Assembly: GCA_039545275.1 (NCBI GenBank)
Contig: BCHS01000018.1
Span: 248,001 to 312,000, forward strand
From: Pseudomicrostroma phylloplanum
Taxonomy: Eukaryota > Basidiomycota > Exobasidiomycetes > Microstromatales
DNA: 64,000 nucleotides
Reading direction: 5' to 3'
Shown here: positions 31,193 to 44,000 of the stretch, one piece after another
Numbering within the stretch: position 1 is the first letter of the stretch
How the letters are laid out: every line of letters begins with the position of its first letter
Position numbers and translations under genes: made by a program
The notes under the pieces: model-generated
Seen by the model: the letters and a program-made list of their open reading frames with translations, nothing else
Database searches by the model: none
What the model was told of the DNA's origin: nothing

Positions 31193-33625
31193 ATGCCAGC
31201 CTTACACAACGGTTCTTCCTCCGCCTCTTCGAGCGCCTCGACCTCAGCGCCGGGGCAGGGCAAGCCACCAGGCGACCCGAGCTGCACCACCTACCAGCCC
31301 CTCGGTACCCCCAAGCGCGGTCCCGCAGGCTCAACCGTCGTGCAACAAGTCACCCTCCCCATCCCCATTGGTCCTGTTGCCCTTCACACTGCACAGGATA
31401 TCGAGCATGCTCGCTCTACGGCTCAATTCGATCCGGCGAGGATTGAAGAGATTATTAGAGATGGGAGGATTGACAATGATAGTCGGAGGAAGATTATTAG
31501 CGCGTTGGACAAGGATGAGGTCTTTGGAGATTGGAAGAAGAGAGTGTGAGTGTCTCGAAAGGCTCAGGGAGGTAGATACGCGGGCAGCCGGGCTGACATG
31601 ATGCACTGCCTTGCCTTCTACCCGCCCAGGCTGCACCTGAATCGAGAGCAGGTGATGGCAGTCTCGCACAAGGCCTGCCGGCGTCTGCTAGACTTGGCGG
31701 AGCGCGAGGACTGGGACACCCAAGAGATCATCGAAGCTGCCATTTCTCTGGATCTCCAATCACCCATCACCATCCACTGGGTCGCCTTTGTGCCGGTGAT
31801 CATGTCTCAGGGAAGCAGCGAGCAGGTGGAGCGATGGGGCGGCCGAGCCATGAATCATGAGATCCTCGGAGCCTACCTCCAGACGGAGCTTGGACACGGC
31901 ACCAATGTCCAAGGTCTGGAGACGCTCGCCACCTACGACGAAGGGAGCGACTCCTTTGACATCCACTCGCCCACTCTCACTTCTACAAAGTGGTGGGCGG
32001 GTGGTTCGGGATTGACCTGCACTCACGGCATCGTGCAGGCGCAACTGATCATCAAGGGCAAGCGCTACGGTCCACACCTCTTCTTTGTTCCCATGCGCTC
32101 GCTAGAGACTCACGAGAAGCTGCCCGGAATCGTAGCAGGTGACATCGGACCCAAGACGTACGGCGCCTTTGGCGGACTGGACAATGGCTGGGTGCGCTTC
32201 GACCACGTCAAGATTCCTCGCGACAATATGCTCGGCAAGCACGCTCATGTCAAACAGGGAGGAGAGTACGTCAAGCCGCCCTCGGACAAGCTTTCCTATG
32301 GAGGTATGATCTTCATTCGTTCGCAAATGATTGACCGCACCGGATGGATGCTGTCCCGCGGTATCACCATCGCCACACGCTACTCCCTCGTGCGAAGGCA
32401 ATTCCGTGATCCCGACGCCAAGGAGGGAGAGATTGAGCGCAGCGTCCTAAGCTACCCTTCCCTGAACCGCAGGCTGATGCCCTTGCTGGCCAAGTCCTTT
32501 GCCTACATCATCGCCGGAAGGCGGATGCGGGTGCTGTACGAGGACATGGCAGCACAGCTCGAGGCAGGAGACACTACCATGCTTGCAGACGTGCACGTCG
32601 CCTCGTCCTCCCTCAAGGCATACTGCACAAAGCAATCCCTGGATGGTATTGAAGAGTGCCGACAAGCACTTGGAGGACATGGGTTCTTGGCCTACGCTGG
32701 TTTCTCCTCCCTGTTCCCCGACCAGGCTCCTACCGTCACATACGAAGGTGACAACTACGTTCTGATGCAGCAAGTGGGTCGAGCTATGCTCAAGATCGCC
32801 AACGAGCTCAAGACTGGCTCAGCCAACGTCACCAACACCACTGATTTCCTTCGCGCCCTCGATACTCCAAATGCCATCCCTTACAAGGCACCTCAGACTG
32901 CCGCCGAGTGGCAGCAACCGAGCGCATGGCGGGATGCTCTGCGCCTGCGTTGCGCTCGTCGTGTAGCAGACCTGCGAGCAGAAGTGGCCGGCGGAAGGCG
33001 CTTCGTAGAGCTTTCGTGGGATTGTGTCGAGGTGGCCAAGTCGCACGGCGAAGTCGTCGTCGACGCATGGTTCTCCGAGGGTGTGGCAAATGACTCGGAG
33101 GCGTACGGTCCCGAAGCAGCCGCCTGGCTGCACAAGCTCGTCGCCCTTCACGGACTCGTCGCCGTCGCGAGGGACCTCAGCCCGCTCGTCCTCCCCGCTG
33201 GCCCTGGACGCGCCCTTGCTGGTGGCAGCGAAGGATCTGCGCCCATCCTGGGCCCGCAATCGGTCTTGGCCCTCGAGACCGCCATCAGACAGAGCGTCGA
33301 AGAGATCCTGACGCAGGCTGTGCCCCTCACGGATGCCTTTGGATGGTCGGACTGGGAGCTCGGCTCTGCCCTGGGTAGGAAGGATGGCAGGGTGTACGAA
33401 GCGCTCATGGCCGAGGCCGAGGCGAACCCGCTGAACCACCCCACTCCCGCTCCCTCCTCGGAGGGAGGAGACGACCTGGACCACGTTGGAAGGTACAGCT
33501 ATGGTCGTCCTGGCACAGGCAAATTTGTGAGCGAGACGTTCCGCACAGAGTTGAAGCCACTGTTCGAGGCTGCTGCCAAGAGGAGCGTCAGTGGACCTAT
33601 CAAGGGAGACGGTAGCAAGCTTTGA
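31193..33625 (+). CDS. Peroxisomal acyl-CoA oxidase (SKL C terminus)
   Basis: Exons 31193-31545 and 31630-33625, intron 84 nt; 782 residues. The join gives WKKRVLHLNREQV. Features: an N-terminal disordered region; the FAD/acyl-CoA fold with GAYLQTELGHGTNVQGLET and CTHGIVQAQLI; GPKTYGAFGGLDNGWVRFDHVKIPRDNML; and PTVTYEGDNYVLMQQVGR, whose Glu is the expected catalytic base. The last three residues are Ser-Lys-Leu, a canonical PTS1. Family role: first step of peroxisomal beta-oxidation, acyl-CoA to trans-2-enoyl-CoA with transfer of electrons to oxygen (hydrogen peroxide product). Chain-length preference cannot be read from sequence. It converges with the gene at 33657, only 31 nt from its stop. 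Confidence 0.95.
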
Positions 33626-33656
33626 GAGGTATAGAAGCATCGTTCAATCTCATCTG

Positions 33657-34741
33657 CTATGACTTCCGGTCGAGTTCAGCCGTGCTAGTGTGTGCCTGCT
33701 TCGCTTGCATCTTGATCCTTTTCTTTGTGTCCTCACGCTTGCTGAGGTCTTCCCTACTTCCAGAAGGACGTGCCGTCTCGTGGTCCATCCGAGGCTTCTT
33801 GTGCGTCTGAACGGCCTCTTTTGGCGTGGCTACTGGCTCTGACCCTCCAACGCTAATGCCGAGTTGCTTCATGGCCGTCTCAGCATCAGCAATCATGGTT
33901 GACATGGGCTGCTCAAGAGCGTGAATAGTAGGAATGGCAAAGAGTACTTGTTCTACGAGTGGAGGGAGGAGGCGACGGTGATCGGAGACGATCCCAGAAG
34001 TGAGCAGAGACGATCTGACAGTACCTGGCCTGCTGTGCAACGGCCGACCTCTCTATTCCACTCACTTGTGTCTATGGTGATCCCTTTCCAGAGATTGTTT
34101 CTCTGCACATTCCAATTGATAGCCGCAAAGACTCTCTTGCCAGCCTTGAAGCGGTGGACGGCGAGCTTTCCCAGAAGCCTCTTTGGCCTGTGCAGCAAGA
34201 TTCTGACCTCTGGCGGAGCCCTCTCCCAGCGTTGCGCCTGCGGGAAGAGGCCTGCTGAGTGGTGCCTGCCGATCAAGCATTCAGGACCCACGTGAAGAGG
34301 AATGGAGGGCGGTCGAAGCCATTTCGCCAGCTTTGGAATTTCCTTGATGTACAATGTAAAGGCTGGGGCGTGGGCCACTTGGGGTCGACGACCGTGCTTC
34401 ATGAAGGTCTGGAAGAAGAAGTCCTCGCTCATCTCCGCCGGAGACAGGTGGACACATCGCGCTGATCCTTTTGGTAGAGGGCTCAGCTTTGTGGGTGTGA
34501 GCTCGAGCCTGCGGAGAGCGGCGTGACACAGGAAGGATGGTAGGTGTCAGGTGTCAGACTATACCTCTTCGCATCATCTCTGGCGAACGAGTGTCCACCG
34601 GTTACCGCCATGAGCTCTTCTCTTGACCTTCCTTCATCGCTGCCATCTTCCCTGTACTCCAGCAGCTCCCACGTTCTTCTCTACTCACTTGCTGAGATTC
34701 TTGCCCAGGGTGGCTACATTGCGTACCGTTCTCTGAGCCAT
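33657..34741 (-). CDS. Three-exon basic protein, possibly mitochondrial; unknown function
   Basis: Exons 34689-34741, 34066-34508 and 33657-33952; introns of 180 nt (34509-34688) and 113 nt (33953-34065), both GTGAGT donors; phases agree and give 263 residues. The N terminus (MAQRTVRNVATLGKNLSK) is basic, without acidic residues and amphipathic, as in mitochondrial presequences. The middle part (about 40-165) is compact and rich in Arg/Lys/Pro/Trp with SEDFFFQTFMKHGRRP, LYIKEIPKLAKWLRPP and RFKAGKRVFAAINWNVQRNNLWKG. The C-terminal 80 residues are hydrophilic and basic. Composition would fit a mitochondrial ribosomal or RNA-binding protein, but I do not recognise the family. The coherent splice phases across three exons are the main support. 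Confidence 0.65.
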
Positions 34742-35173
34742 CCGGAGAGTGATATTGATGGGATACGTGCACAGGGAGGTACGTTGTGCCGGAAATCAGG
34801 GTCTGCAAGTCAAGCTCCGCCGCGCCGCTTCCGACGCGAGACCGGTTAGGCTAGACTACCGGTTGGCTTGACTCCTCATTACATCTTTTCCCAATACAGT
34901 CGGACATTGCTTACGTCACTGAAAGATCAGTCAAGCAAGAAGACAACGACGGATAGACTCCAGCAAACGTGAGGGAAACGTCGCTACAATCTCTTCCCAG
35001 ACATCGCAACAACGAGCATGTGAGAGGGCAATGACATTGACATAGATTTAGCAGAGTGGAATGAGGGGACACAAGGCCAGCAGAGATGGTCGAAGCAGAG
35101 TACAGCGTACAAAGAGGCAAGTAAGCAGATGTACAAGGAGCGAAGGTGCAGATAGAGGAGGGCTCAGGCCGTC
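34742..35173. other. Short intergenic region, no gene seen
   Basis: About 430 nt: upstream region of the preceding minus-strand gene and 3' flank of the permease gene. Nothing recognised. Confidence 0.55.
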
Positions 35174-36769
35174 TCAGATCTGATACCTGAAGTCCGGGTG
35201 GTTCTCGAGGATCTTCCTGCCCTGATTGGCAAGGGAGTTGCTTCGCTTGAAGTACAGACCGAGGCAGAGGCAGATGAGGATCGTCGCTCCCTGGCACGCG
35301 AGGACGAAGCTCATACCAAGGGTGTAACGAGGAGAGTCACGAGGTCGGAACACCACGGCGCTGAGGATACCGCCCAAGCCACCGAATCCGACGACGAGGG
35401 CCGAGGTGAAGGACCTCTTGGACTGGCCTCGAATGGAAGCTTGCGAGGCGGAGCTGATCAGGGGCACATTGGAGTTGACGGCGGCGCAGCAGAGGAAGAT
35501 GCCAATGTACCTGCCCGCAGTGTTTCCTCTGGGCAGGAACGCAAACAGGGCGCAGCCGAGGGCGGCGATGAGCGCATTGAGGGCGATGAATGGCAATCTC
35601 CGGCCAGACTTGTCCGAGTAGAAGGCGAGGGTAAGACCCCATGGCAGAGCAGCGACGTAAGGTGGAAAGACGAGCAGGTACACGTCTCGGCCTGTAAAGC
35701 CCATGGTGGCGATGATCAAAGGAGCAAAGTACGAGAGGGCGTACGAGCCAAGGGTGGCGAAGCAGAAGCACAGAGCAAAGGCCCAGAGCTTGAGGTCTGC
35801 TGCGTACTTGCCGACCTTTGCCAGTGTGAGACCGTCGAATTGGGCATCGGCACGGTCGCGCTGGATCCGGGTGGCGACGACTGCCTTCTCCTCTTCGGTA
35901 AGGAAGGTGCAGCGGCGAGAGGAAGGGAAGTCGACGATGAGGAAGTAGCAAGGGATCGCGATGGCGAGGGACAAGATGCCTTCACCAAAGAAGATCCATC
36001 GCCAGCCGTAAAGGTTAGGACCGGTCCGAGCCAGGGAGAAACCATAGGCGAGGAGAGCGCTGAGACCACTGAAGAAGACGCCGACCATGTAGAAGGCAGT
36101 AAGTCGTTGGGCGAGCTCGCGCCTCAGGTACCAGCAAGACATGAGGTAGGTAGCACCGGGGAAGAGCGCGGCCTCAAAGACACCGAGCAGAGCTGATGGG
36201 GATGCAAAAACAAGGAAAGGTCAGTCTAGCTCATCGACAAGCGTCGTTCTCAGTGGTGAAGGGCTGAATGACTCACCTCGCAGCGCAGTCAAACCTTGCC
36301 AGTTGTGGACAAAGGCCATACCGATCAGGACAATGCTCCAGAGGACGCAGGCCGTGGGCAGCCACCATCGAGCGCCGACTCGCCTCATGCCGATGTTCGA
36401 AAAGAGCTCAAAGGCAATGTAGGGCGGGAAAAAGGCAATGACGGCATAACCGTAGTAGTTTTCGCGGGCCAAGGGTGGCTGCAGGCGAAGTTCACGAATC
36501 ATACCGGCCTGGGCGGCGAGGGAGATGTTGGTCCTGTCGATGAGCGAGATGGCGTAGAGGGCGGAGAGAGGAGGAACCAATCGCCAGTCGATCTTGCGGC
36601 GAATGCGCTTGATGACAGCTGGGTCGTATCCCTCGTCGGGTCCGCTGAGGTGCACCGTGTTGGTCTCGTTGGTGAGAGAGTGGTCGACGTCATGGAAGCC
36701 GGAGCCAGTGGGCTCCAACTTCTCGTCGGAGCCCTTAGTCTGGGCGGGGTAGAGAGCGTTGGCGGCCAT
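35174..36769 (-). CDS. MFS permease of the Dal5/Tna1-like anion:cation symporter family
   Basis: Exons 36277-36769 and 35174-36192, intron 84 nt; 503 residues. The ATG at 36769 is used; the codon two positions upstream in the frame is GTG. The N-terminal cytosolic segment (about 60 residues) ends in KIDWRLVPPLSALYAISLIDRTNISLAAQAGM, the hallmark TM1 segment of this family (allantoate, nicotinate, biotin and similar organic anions). The second exon starts ALLGVFEAALFPGATYLMSCWY (TM4), also characteristic. Later come GWRWIFFGEGILSLAIA and FPSSRRCTFLTEEEK. About 12 spans are visible. Expected at the plasma membrane, importing a carboxylated nutrient with protons. The substrate is unknown. Confidence 0.92.
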
Positions 36770-38055
36770 GTTCACGAGGCCTGTTGGGAAGAGTGAGGTC
36801 TTTTAGGGGCAGCGGGAAGGCAGACGGGAAGTGGGAGTCAGGCGGGACAAGAAGCTGTAGGAGAGTGGAGGCGTGCAGTCTCGACGAGAGGGCGGATACT
36901 TATAGGACAACAGCAAGCGATGCCAATGACTTAGCTCGGTGATGAACAGCAAGTGTAGGGGGACGGAGGGACTGCCTTGCTAGCACCCTTACACCTGCAG
37001 AGATGGAGTCAGAGTGCGGGGTAATGCCGCACTTCACCTGTCCCTGCATCCTTACCCCACATCCCAGGCAGTACAGGAGTCAAGAGTCGAGACAAAGATG
37101 TTGCTCTGAGACGGTCTGTATTGGAGGTCAGGGCGCTCCCAAGGCCGACGTCAAATTGCGGCAAGGTAATCCCGCCCCTGAATACTCGGCCGCGTGCCTC
37201 GTCTTGGCAGGGCGACTGTCTGCTTCGTGTGGCTGTATAGCTGTCCACCCACCCATCGGAGGCTCATTTGCTTCCCCAGACAATGCCCTGCTTCAGCCTC
37301 TTCTGCTCCTCTGATGCCTCGAGCTTCGAAGCTCGATATGCGCCAAGACAAGCCGCGTGGTAGCTGAGTGCTAAGATTGATGTCGCGCCCAGCCTTTTGT
37401 TTCACCGCCCTCGCGTGGGGCTCCACACACGCACTGTGGGGAAGCTCGCTCCTACCTCCGCATCCAAGCCGCCTCGGAACTACCGACGCCACGACCAAAG
37501 GCTACAGGTAGACTGGCCAAGTGAAGAATGGTTGCAATACAGCAGAGGTTGGAGAACGAGGGTCAGAGAGACAGGGGTCAACCGATCTGGTGTGGGGTCT
37601 GTCCACCTCCGTCGCACGTCTCTGGCGCTCTTGGCACCTAGCCTGATCGCCTCTACCCTTCCCGCACCGCCAAAATCTCAGTCTCCTTTCCCGTACGTAC
37701 CCAAGCCTCTTGGATGTCGTCTCTCGGACTCCGGAGCGGCTACATATGCAGATGACAGGGGCGATCAGCCAAACGCCACAATGTCCTTTCCCCCGCAATA
37801 TCTGCTGTGCTGCCCGCGTGACCTGCACCGGTGGCAGGCTAGACCGAGCAACACGCAGCGTCTCCTTTCTCTCGAGCTACAGCTGAAGAAGGTACCCCGC
37901 AAATCTGAGATCGGCTTGCATGAGATTCATTACCATGTGGGATTGTGACAAAGCAGACGTGTGAGATAGTGTAGTGGCTTGACAGTCGCGGTGACTCGGC
38001 CGCCGTTTCCCTCCTGATCGCAAATAAGCAACCATCTCCCTCCCCCTCTCTCTTG
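36770..38055. other. Intergenic region between permease start and giant gene stop
   Basis: About 1.3 kb; it carries the permease promoter (a TACTTATAGGA TATA-like element, seen on the minus strand as TATAAG, at about 36898-36904, 130 nt upstream of the ATG) and the 3' flank of the giant gene. Open frames here have no domain support. Confidence 0.5.
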
Positions 38056-41000
38056 TTACGACACTCTGACTACCACCGCTCCAGGCTCCTCCTCGACTCC
38101 TCCCCTCGTCACGGGGTCAAAGGCACGTGCAGCGTCCTCGAAGGGCAGGATGCTCCTCAGCCGAGGACAGATGTCTCCACTCTCAGCGACCGCCCGCACA
38201 TTCTCCAGTGCCTCTTTGCAATCCTCTGAATTCTCCAGTCCAGTCCACTCGTAGCGAATGTTCTTCTTGTCCTTCTTGAAGAAGGTCCTGCGAAGTGAGC
38301 GCATGTGCGAGCGGAAGTTGGGGTTGGCAGAGGTGTGCTCGTCGCCGAAGCAGGTCACGAATTGGCCCTCGGAGGCAAGGATGCGGCGCGAGGCGTCGTA
38401 CAGACGTCGACCACCGATGGTATCGATGACCAGGTCGAAAGAAGACTCGTGCAGCGAATTCATCGCCCACAGAGGCTCTCCTACTACGACCTCGTGTGCG
38501 CCATTGGCCTCGCAGACGGCCAGCCCATCGCTGATGGAGGCGGGACACTGCGCAACCATGATCAGGCCCAGGGAGGCACACTCTTGCATCGTCAGCAGCC
38601 CAATGCCGTCGTGGGCATTGAGGATGAGAATGCGGGCTCCCTTCGGCAGGTGTGCACAGTGATTCTGCACAATCTGGTAGGTCAGGACACCCGTAGCCGG
38701 TAGGGCTGCGATCTGCTCGACTGTCAAGCAGTCCTCGGGTGCCTTGGCAACAAAGTCCTGATCGATGATCATGAACTCGGCCAGAGCTCCGCACTTGCGG
38801 TTGGACTGGAGACCGAAGACCATGTCCCCCTTGCGCAGGCGCTTCACCTCCCAGCCCACCTCCATGACCCTGCCACAGAAGGATCTGCCCGGGACCCAGC
38901 CGTACGCCGAGTCAGAGCGGACCTTGTCTCGTAGGAGCATACGATCCATCTCGTCAAGAGCGACGGTGATGATTTGTACTAGAATCTGGTGGCTACCGAT
39001 CTTGCGCGGTGGAGGCGTGTGAGCTGAAAGACTAAGCACAGTCAATCCCAGCTCGTCCTGTAGATGCTCCGGAACTGCGTCGGCAGAGGATTGAGCGGGT
39101 CCATCCACAGACGGGCGGCTAGTGCTACCACTTCGAGACTTGCTGCCTCGCTTGCTTGCGAAGGCTCCCGAAGTTACAGAGATGGTCGCCATTGTCGTGC
39201 GAGAGTAGAGGCGGTCGTCGACTATACTGCTCGAGGCAGCCTTGACGGGATCCTGGGGTCGGTACACGGAGCGGGATGTGGGTGCGGTTGGCAAGCTTGC
39301 GAGCGACATTGGGATCGAAGCTGCAGTGAAGCCTGACATGACAGACATCGGCCGCTGAGAGCCTCGAGGACCTCCATGGCCGTCCACGCTACCTCCGTTC
39401 GCCGTGCCGTACCTCGAGCCACCGTACTCGCTTCCACCCCCACCTCCGTGGCCTCCTTCGGAAGCAGCGTAGATGCGATCGCTACCACTGACATGAGCCT
39501 CGAAAGCGAGTCTCTTCTTCTCCTCTGCGGTCATCCTAGAGCGCGGGACAGGTGGGTGCAGATAGGTCTCTGTCGTTGATCCATACGGGGCGTTCCTCCC
39601 GATACTCGCCGAGTCATCGTTCCTGATCGAGCCTGTGCTTCGCGAAGTCGGTGACATAGCATCGATGGGGCTTGACATCTGTGCAGGAGTAGTGTACCCG
39701 CTTCCTCCATAGCCATTGACAGGAGAAGCAGACTCCCACTCATTGATGGCAGTCATCAGGTGAGGGCGACGATTGAGCTGGTTATTGCTGGACTGCGTCC
39801 TCACTCTTGCAGGCTGACGACGGCTGTCGGACACATCAGACGCAGCCATGTTGGACACGCCATACATGTCAGACCTGCCGGCGTTGCCGCCTGACGAGTC
39901 GCCCGAGCCACCACTGCGGGCCGGCGAGTCGTCTGCGCCTACGCTCGAGGCAGCAGCAGAGCCCGCCCAAGACCCGGTCGATGGAGGTGGCGAGATACTG
40001 CTGAGAGAGGCATTGTTGGGGAGCCTCAAAGGCGACTGTTGACGCGGTGACCCATCATCCTTGGGTGGGACAGGCGGCTGCTGAAGGTCTCGGGGAATGG
40101 CCGGGACAGGGGGTTGCTCCGCGCGTGAGCCGCGACGAGAGGACGAATGACCACCATCGCTACTCGAGCTCCTTCGTGGACTGGCACTGGCGCTCCGGCG
40201 CGGGCTGGGGATGGTCTGCTGCTTGACGTCACTTGAAGCAGCAATAGTCTCTGCAGTGAGGCCCGGAGGAAGCGTGAAGCCGTACGCTTCGGCAGCTTGC
40301 AAGATGCTGCCCTTTCGACGAGTTGGTACAGCAGTCGCGGAAGACACTGCAGATGCCGAGCTAACGGATCGCGCCAGATCCGCGTTTGGTCCATATGACA
40401 TGTAGTTGCTTCCATCGGCCCCACTGTGAACGGGAGGAGTAGGCGGGATGATGTTCATCCCGAATTGAACATCAGGTTGTTGAGACTCGTATTGTGGCTG
40501 AGGTTGAGACTCGTATTGGGCAGCGGGTTGAGGCTCGTATTCTAGCTCCTGCTGATGCTCGTATTGGGCAGCGGCTTGAGGCTCGGCTTGAAGAGCGGCT
40601 TGAGGTGCGCTCTCAACTTCGCGCGTGTGCACAGGACTGGCGTAGTCTTCCTGCACTGCAGCCATCGCACTACTGCCCTCGGCGCCATTAGCGTCGTATG
40701 ATTGGGCAGGCTCAGCAACGGCCCGATCCTCCACACTGGCTACTGGAGCTTGTGACGAGAAGACATCGGTAGCAGAGCTGGGCACCTCATCTGTAGACTG
40801 CGCAGTGGGGTTCGACTCGTAGCTTTGGCGACTGAAGCTGCTCTGCTGCGCGTCTGGCTCGCCCTGCGTCTTGACGAGCGAAGGAGTCGGGGAAGCAAGG
40901 GAGGCTTCCGTCTCAGCAGAGGGCGCCGTCTCCTGGCTGATCTCCTTCTCCTTGCCAGAGGGAGTGCTCGTGGCAGCAGTCTTGACCCCTCCCTTCGCTT

Positions 41001-44000
41001 CCTTCTCCTCCTTTCGAGCAGCCTTTCTGGCAGCCTTCTCGTTCAGCGAGTCTCTCCTTGCCCTCTCCTTCTCTTCCCTCTGAGCAGCCCTTGCCTGCTT
41101 CTTTTCCGGACTCTTCGTCGGGAAGCTGAAGAGGGTATCGGCGAGGGACTTGGCAGGGCGGAGCTTCAGAGCCGACTTGGCTGGTGCAGGCTTGTCTTTC
41201 GAACGCTGTTGATCGCCTAGATCGATCGACTTCTTGGCTGGTGCGGGAGAGGATGGGTTGCTCGTGGCTCCGGTGGAGTAGAAGGCCTCTACGTTAGATC
41301 GCCCATCGACTGGTGCTGGCAGCTCTCCGGCGGGTGCCTTGCCCAGAGGAATGTCAACACTGCCTATCTGCTTGAACCTGCTCGGTCGGAAGCGCGGTCG
41401 GTCGAGAACACTTTGACCTGCCTTTGCGGTCTTGGTTGGAGTAGCCGACGTAGTGGATCGTCCACCCCAATTGGCTGGCGAGTCGGTGATAGCAGAGACG
41501 CTGGTAGGCACATCTCTCTTCACCGGCTCTTTCGCAGGCTCTGCATCAACACCGTTCAATGGCTTCCCCAGCCATAGAGCGGCGAAGCTTGCTGCCAGAC
41601 CACCGGCATCGCTCTGGACAGTCTTGTGATCCGCATCTACATCTCCCGCAGCCCTCCTTCGCCTGACCTCGCTAACAATCTGCTGTGCTTGTAGCTGAGC
41701 CCTGGTGGTATCCTCTATTGAAACTCCCTGAGCTCTCGCCTCTTCCTCCAAGGCGGCAGTCTTACCGACAGTCTCTGTCGTGAAGTCCATGTTGTCAATG
41801 GCTAGCAAGACTTCTCCGAGCGAAGGTCCGAAGAAGTCGTCACCGACGCTCATGTTCCTCAGCCTGTTCTGTTCGACCAGAGCTCTCTTCTTCAGCTCCT
41901 CGTCGTCGCCCGAAGCATTGCCATCGGAATCGGAGTCATCTTCGTGCAGCTTGATCCTGCGCGAAGAGGATTTGCCGGTGATTTTGGAGCCCATGAAGTG
42001 CGAGAAGGCAAAAGAGTTGGCCATCGAACCGCTAGAAGACAAGCGTCTCGCTAGCGGCCTGCGAGTAGACTGTTCAGCGGTCCTGTCTGAATCCGCGATA
42101 CTGGCGGCATCGGCCTGTCCATCGAGCTCTTTGACTTTGCCTTGTGCACTCCTTCGTCGACCGGAACGAGTGACGCCATCTGCCAGGTCTTCCACACTCT
42201 CATCACTATCATCATCAGCTTTGCCTGCATCTCCCTCAAACTTGACACCCTTGGGGCTGTCTTCACGAGGTGCCTTGACAGCCTGCGCTGTCCTGACCGA
42301 CGACGTATCGCCATCTTTGCCGCTGTCGTTATCCACGTCTCTCGACAGATCGCCCGAGTCAGACGACGAGGACGAGGAAGCGGTCTCATCGGCTACCGAA
42401 TCTCCGGCCTGGCCTGATGCAATGGCGCGGCCCAGCATTGGGGCAGAGCCATTGTACCTTGACGGAGTAGTGGGGGAAGAGGGAGCCAAAGTAAATGCCT
42501 CCGACTGGGAAGAAGCGAGCGGCGGAGTCTGTGGAGTCTTCAAGGGTTGGCTGACCGAACTAGTGCGGGTTGGCAGTTGAGGGCGGGGCGACATCGAAGA
42601 AGGAGCTGTCGCGGTTGATCTTTGACTCTTGGCGGGTGTTGTGGGAGTCTTCGTCGACTCTGCCACGGGAGCCACATCCTCGGTCTGGGCGGCAGGCTGC
42701 GTCTTCCCTGATGTACTCCACAAGAAGGCTAGAGCTGGGGCAGCGGCTCCGGCGGCGGCCGTCGCTGAAGATGAAGCTTGCGAGCGCTCTACAGGCGTCT
42801 CTGTTGCATTTGCGGTCGGAGGTGACGCGGCAGAGGCACCGTTCTGTGATGCGTGCCATGGCGTCCCACCCAGCGAGGGCGCGGCGACGTTGGCGGATGC
42901 AGGAGCTGCCACCTCCCTCGCAGCAGGCGCTTCTGTTGCAGCCACGGCGGGTGAGCCTACTACTCCTATCTGCTCATCCCTTGATCTCTGTGAAGGCTCA
43001 GGGGTTGCTTCGGGTTGTGGGCGCTGCTCAGGCAGTCCAGTCTGCTCTACAGCGGTGACCGGAGGTAGCGCAGGAGCGGGTGAGTTGCCCTCCTGCACCA
43101 CAGCAGCAGTCGGTGGTCGTGCACCTACTCCCGCAAATCCACCATTCGAGCTACTGCCAGAGCTCCGTTGTGCCGAAGCAGCGAACGCGGTATACTTGGT
43201 AGGTGAATGAGGGGAGTTGCTAGCTACCGGCCGCACAGGAGATCGTGGAAGATAAGTGCTTCGCGGACCCGGCCTCATCTCGTGGCCACCGTCTGAGGAG
43301 CCATCCTCCTCCTCTTCTGCCAAGACCCCAAGAGTCTGTGGTCGGTCGTCTTCAGAGGAGGAGGCATCTCCTTCGGCCTCGTCCTCTTCGGAACTCGAAG
43401 AAGAAGAGTCGGATGAAGGATCTTGCGTAGACGTCTGAAGAAGTGGAGGCAGGCGCTGCTGATTCGAAGGCTGGGATGCAACAGGTTCGACCGCCTTGCT
43501 GGCTTGCGCAGTCTGCTCTTGAGGCGCCATGCTCTGCGCAGTTTGCGGCGCTGCAGATGGCTCTTGTTGCTGTGCTGGGAACTGGTATGGAGCCGGCGCA
43601 GGGGCCGTCTGGACTTGCTGTTGTACAGGAAGGGGAACCCTCGCCTGGGGAGGCGGTGACAGGGCACGAGCTTGAGGCGGCGGCGACATGACTCTAGCCT
43701 GAGGCGGTGGCGACATGGCTCGAGACTGCGGAGGAGGCGACATTGCTCTCACAAGCGGCAGAGGCGTGGGCGATGTAGACGTAGACCTTGGTGCTTCCGG
43801 TGACATCAGACTCGTCATCCCAACAATGGAGCCAGGTCGAAGGTTGACTGGCAGCTCAGGCACGAGGGTGTCTGTCATGGTTGTGGGTGCAATACCGCCT
43901 ACGACGCTGGTCGCCCTTGCAAGCAGATCCCCACGGATCACGCCAGGATCCCTAGCGACCTGCTCGAATTGAGCATCCTGCTGCAACTCCTTCTGAACGC

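Noticed and set aside
35198..36196. 332-codon plus-strand frame over the Dal5-like permease
   Set aside because: Antisense shadow of a clearly recognisable 12-span permease.
37397..37948. 183-codon frame upstream of the Dal5-like permease
   Set aside because: No recognisable domain, overlapped by equally open antisense frames; more likely non-coding.
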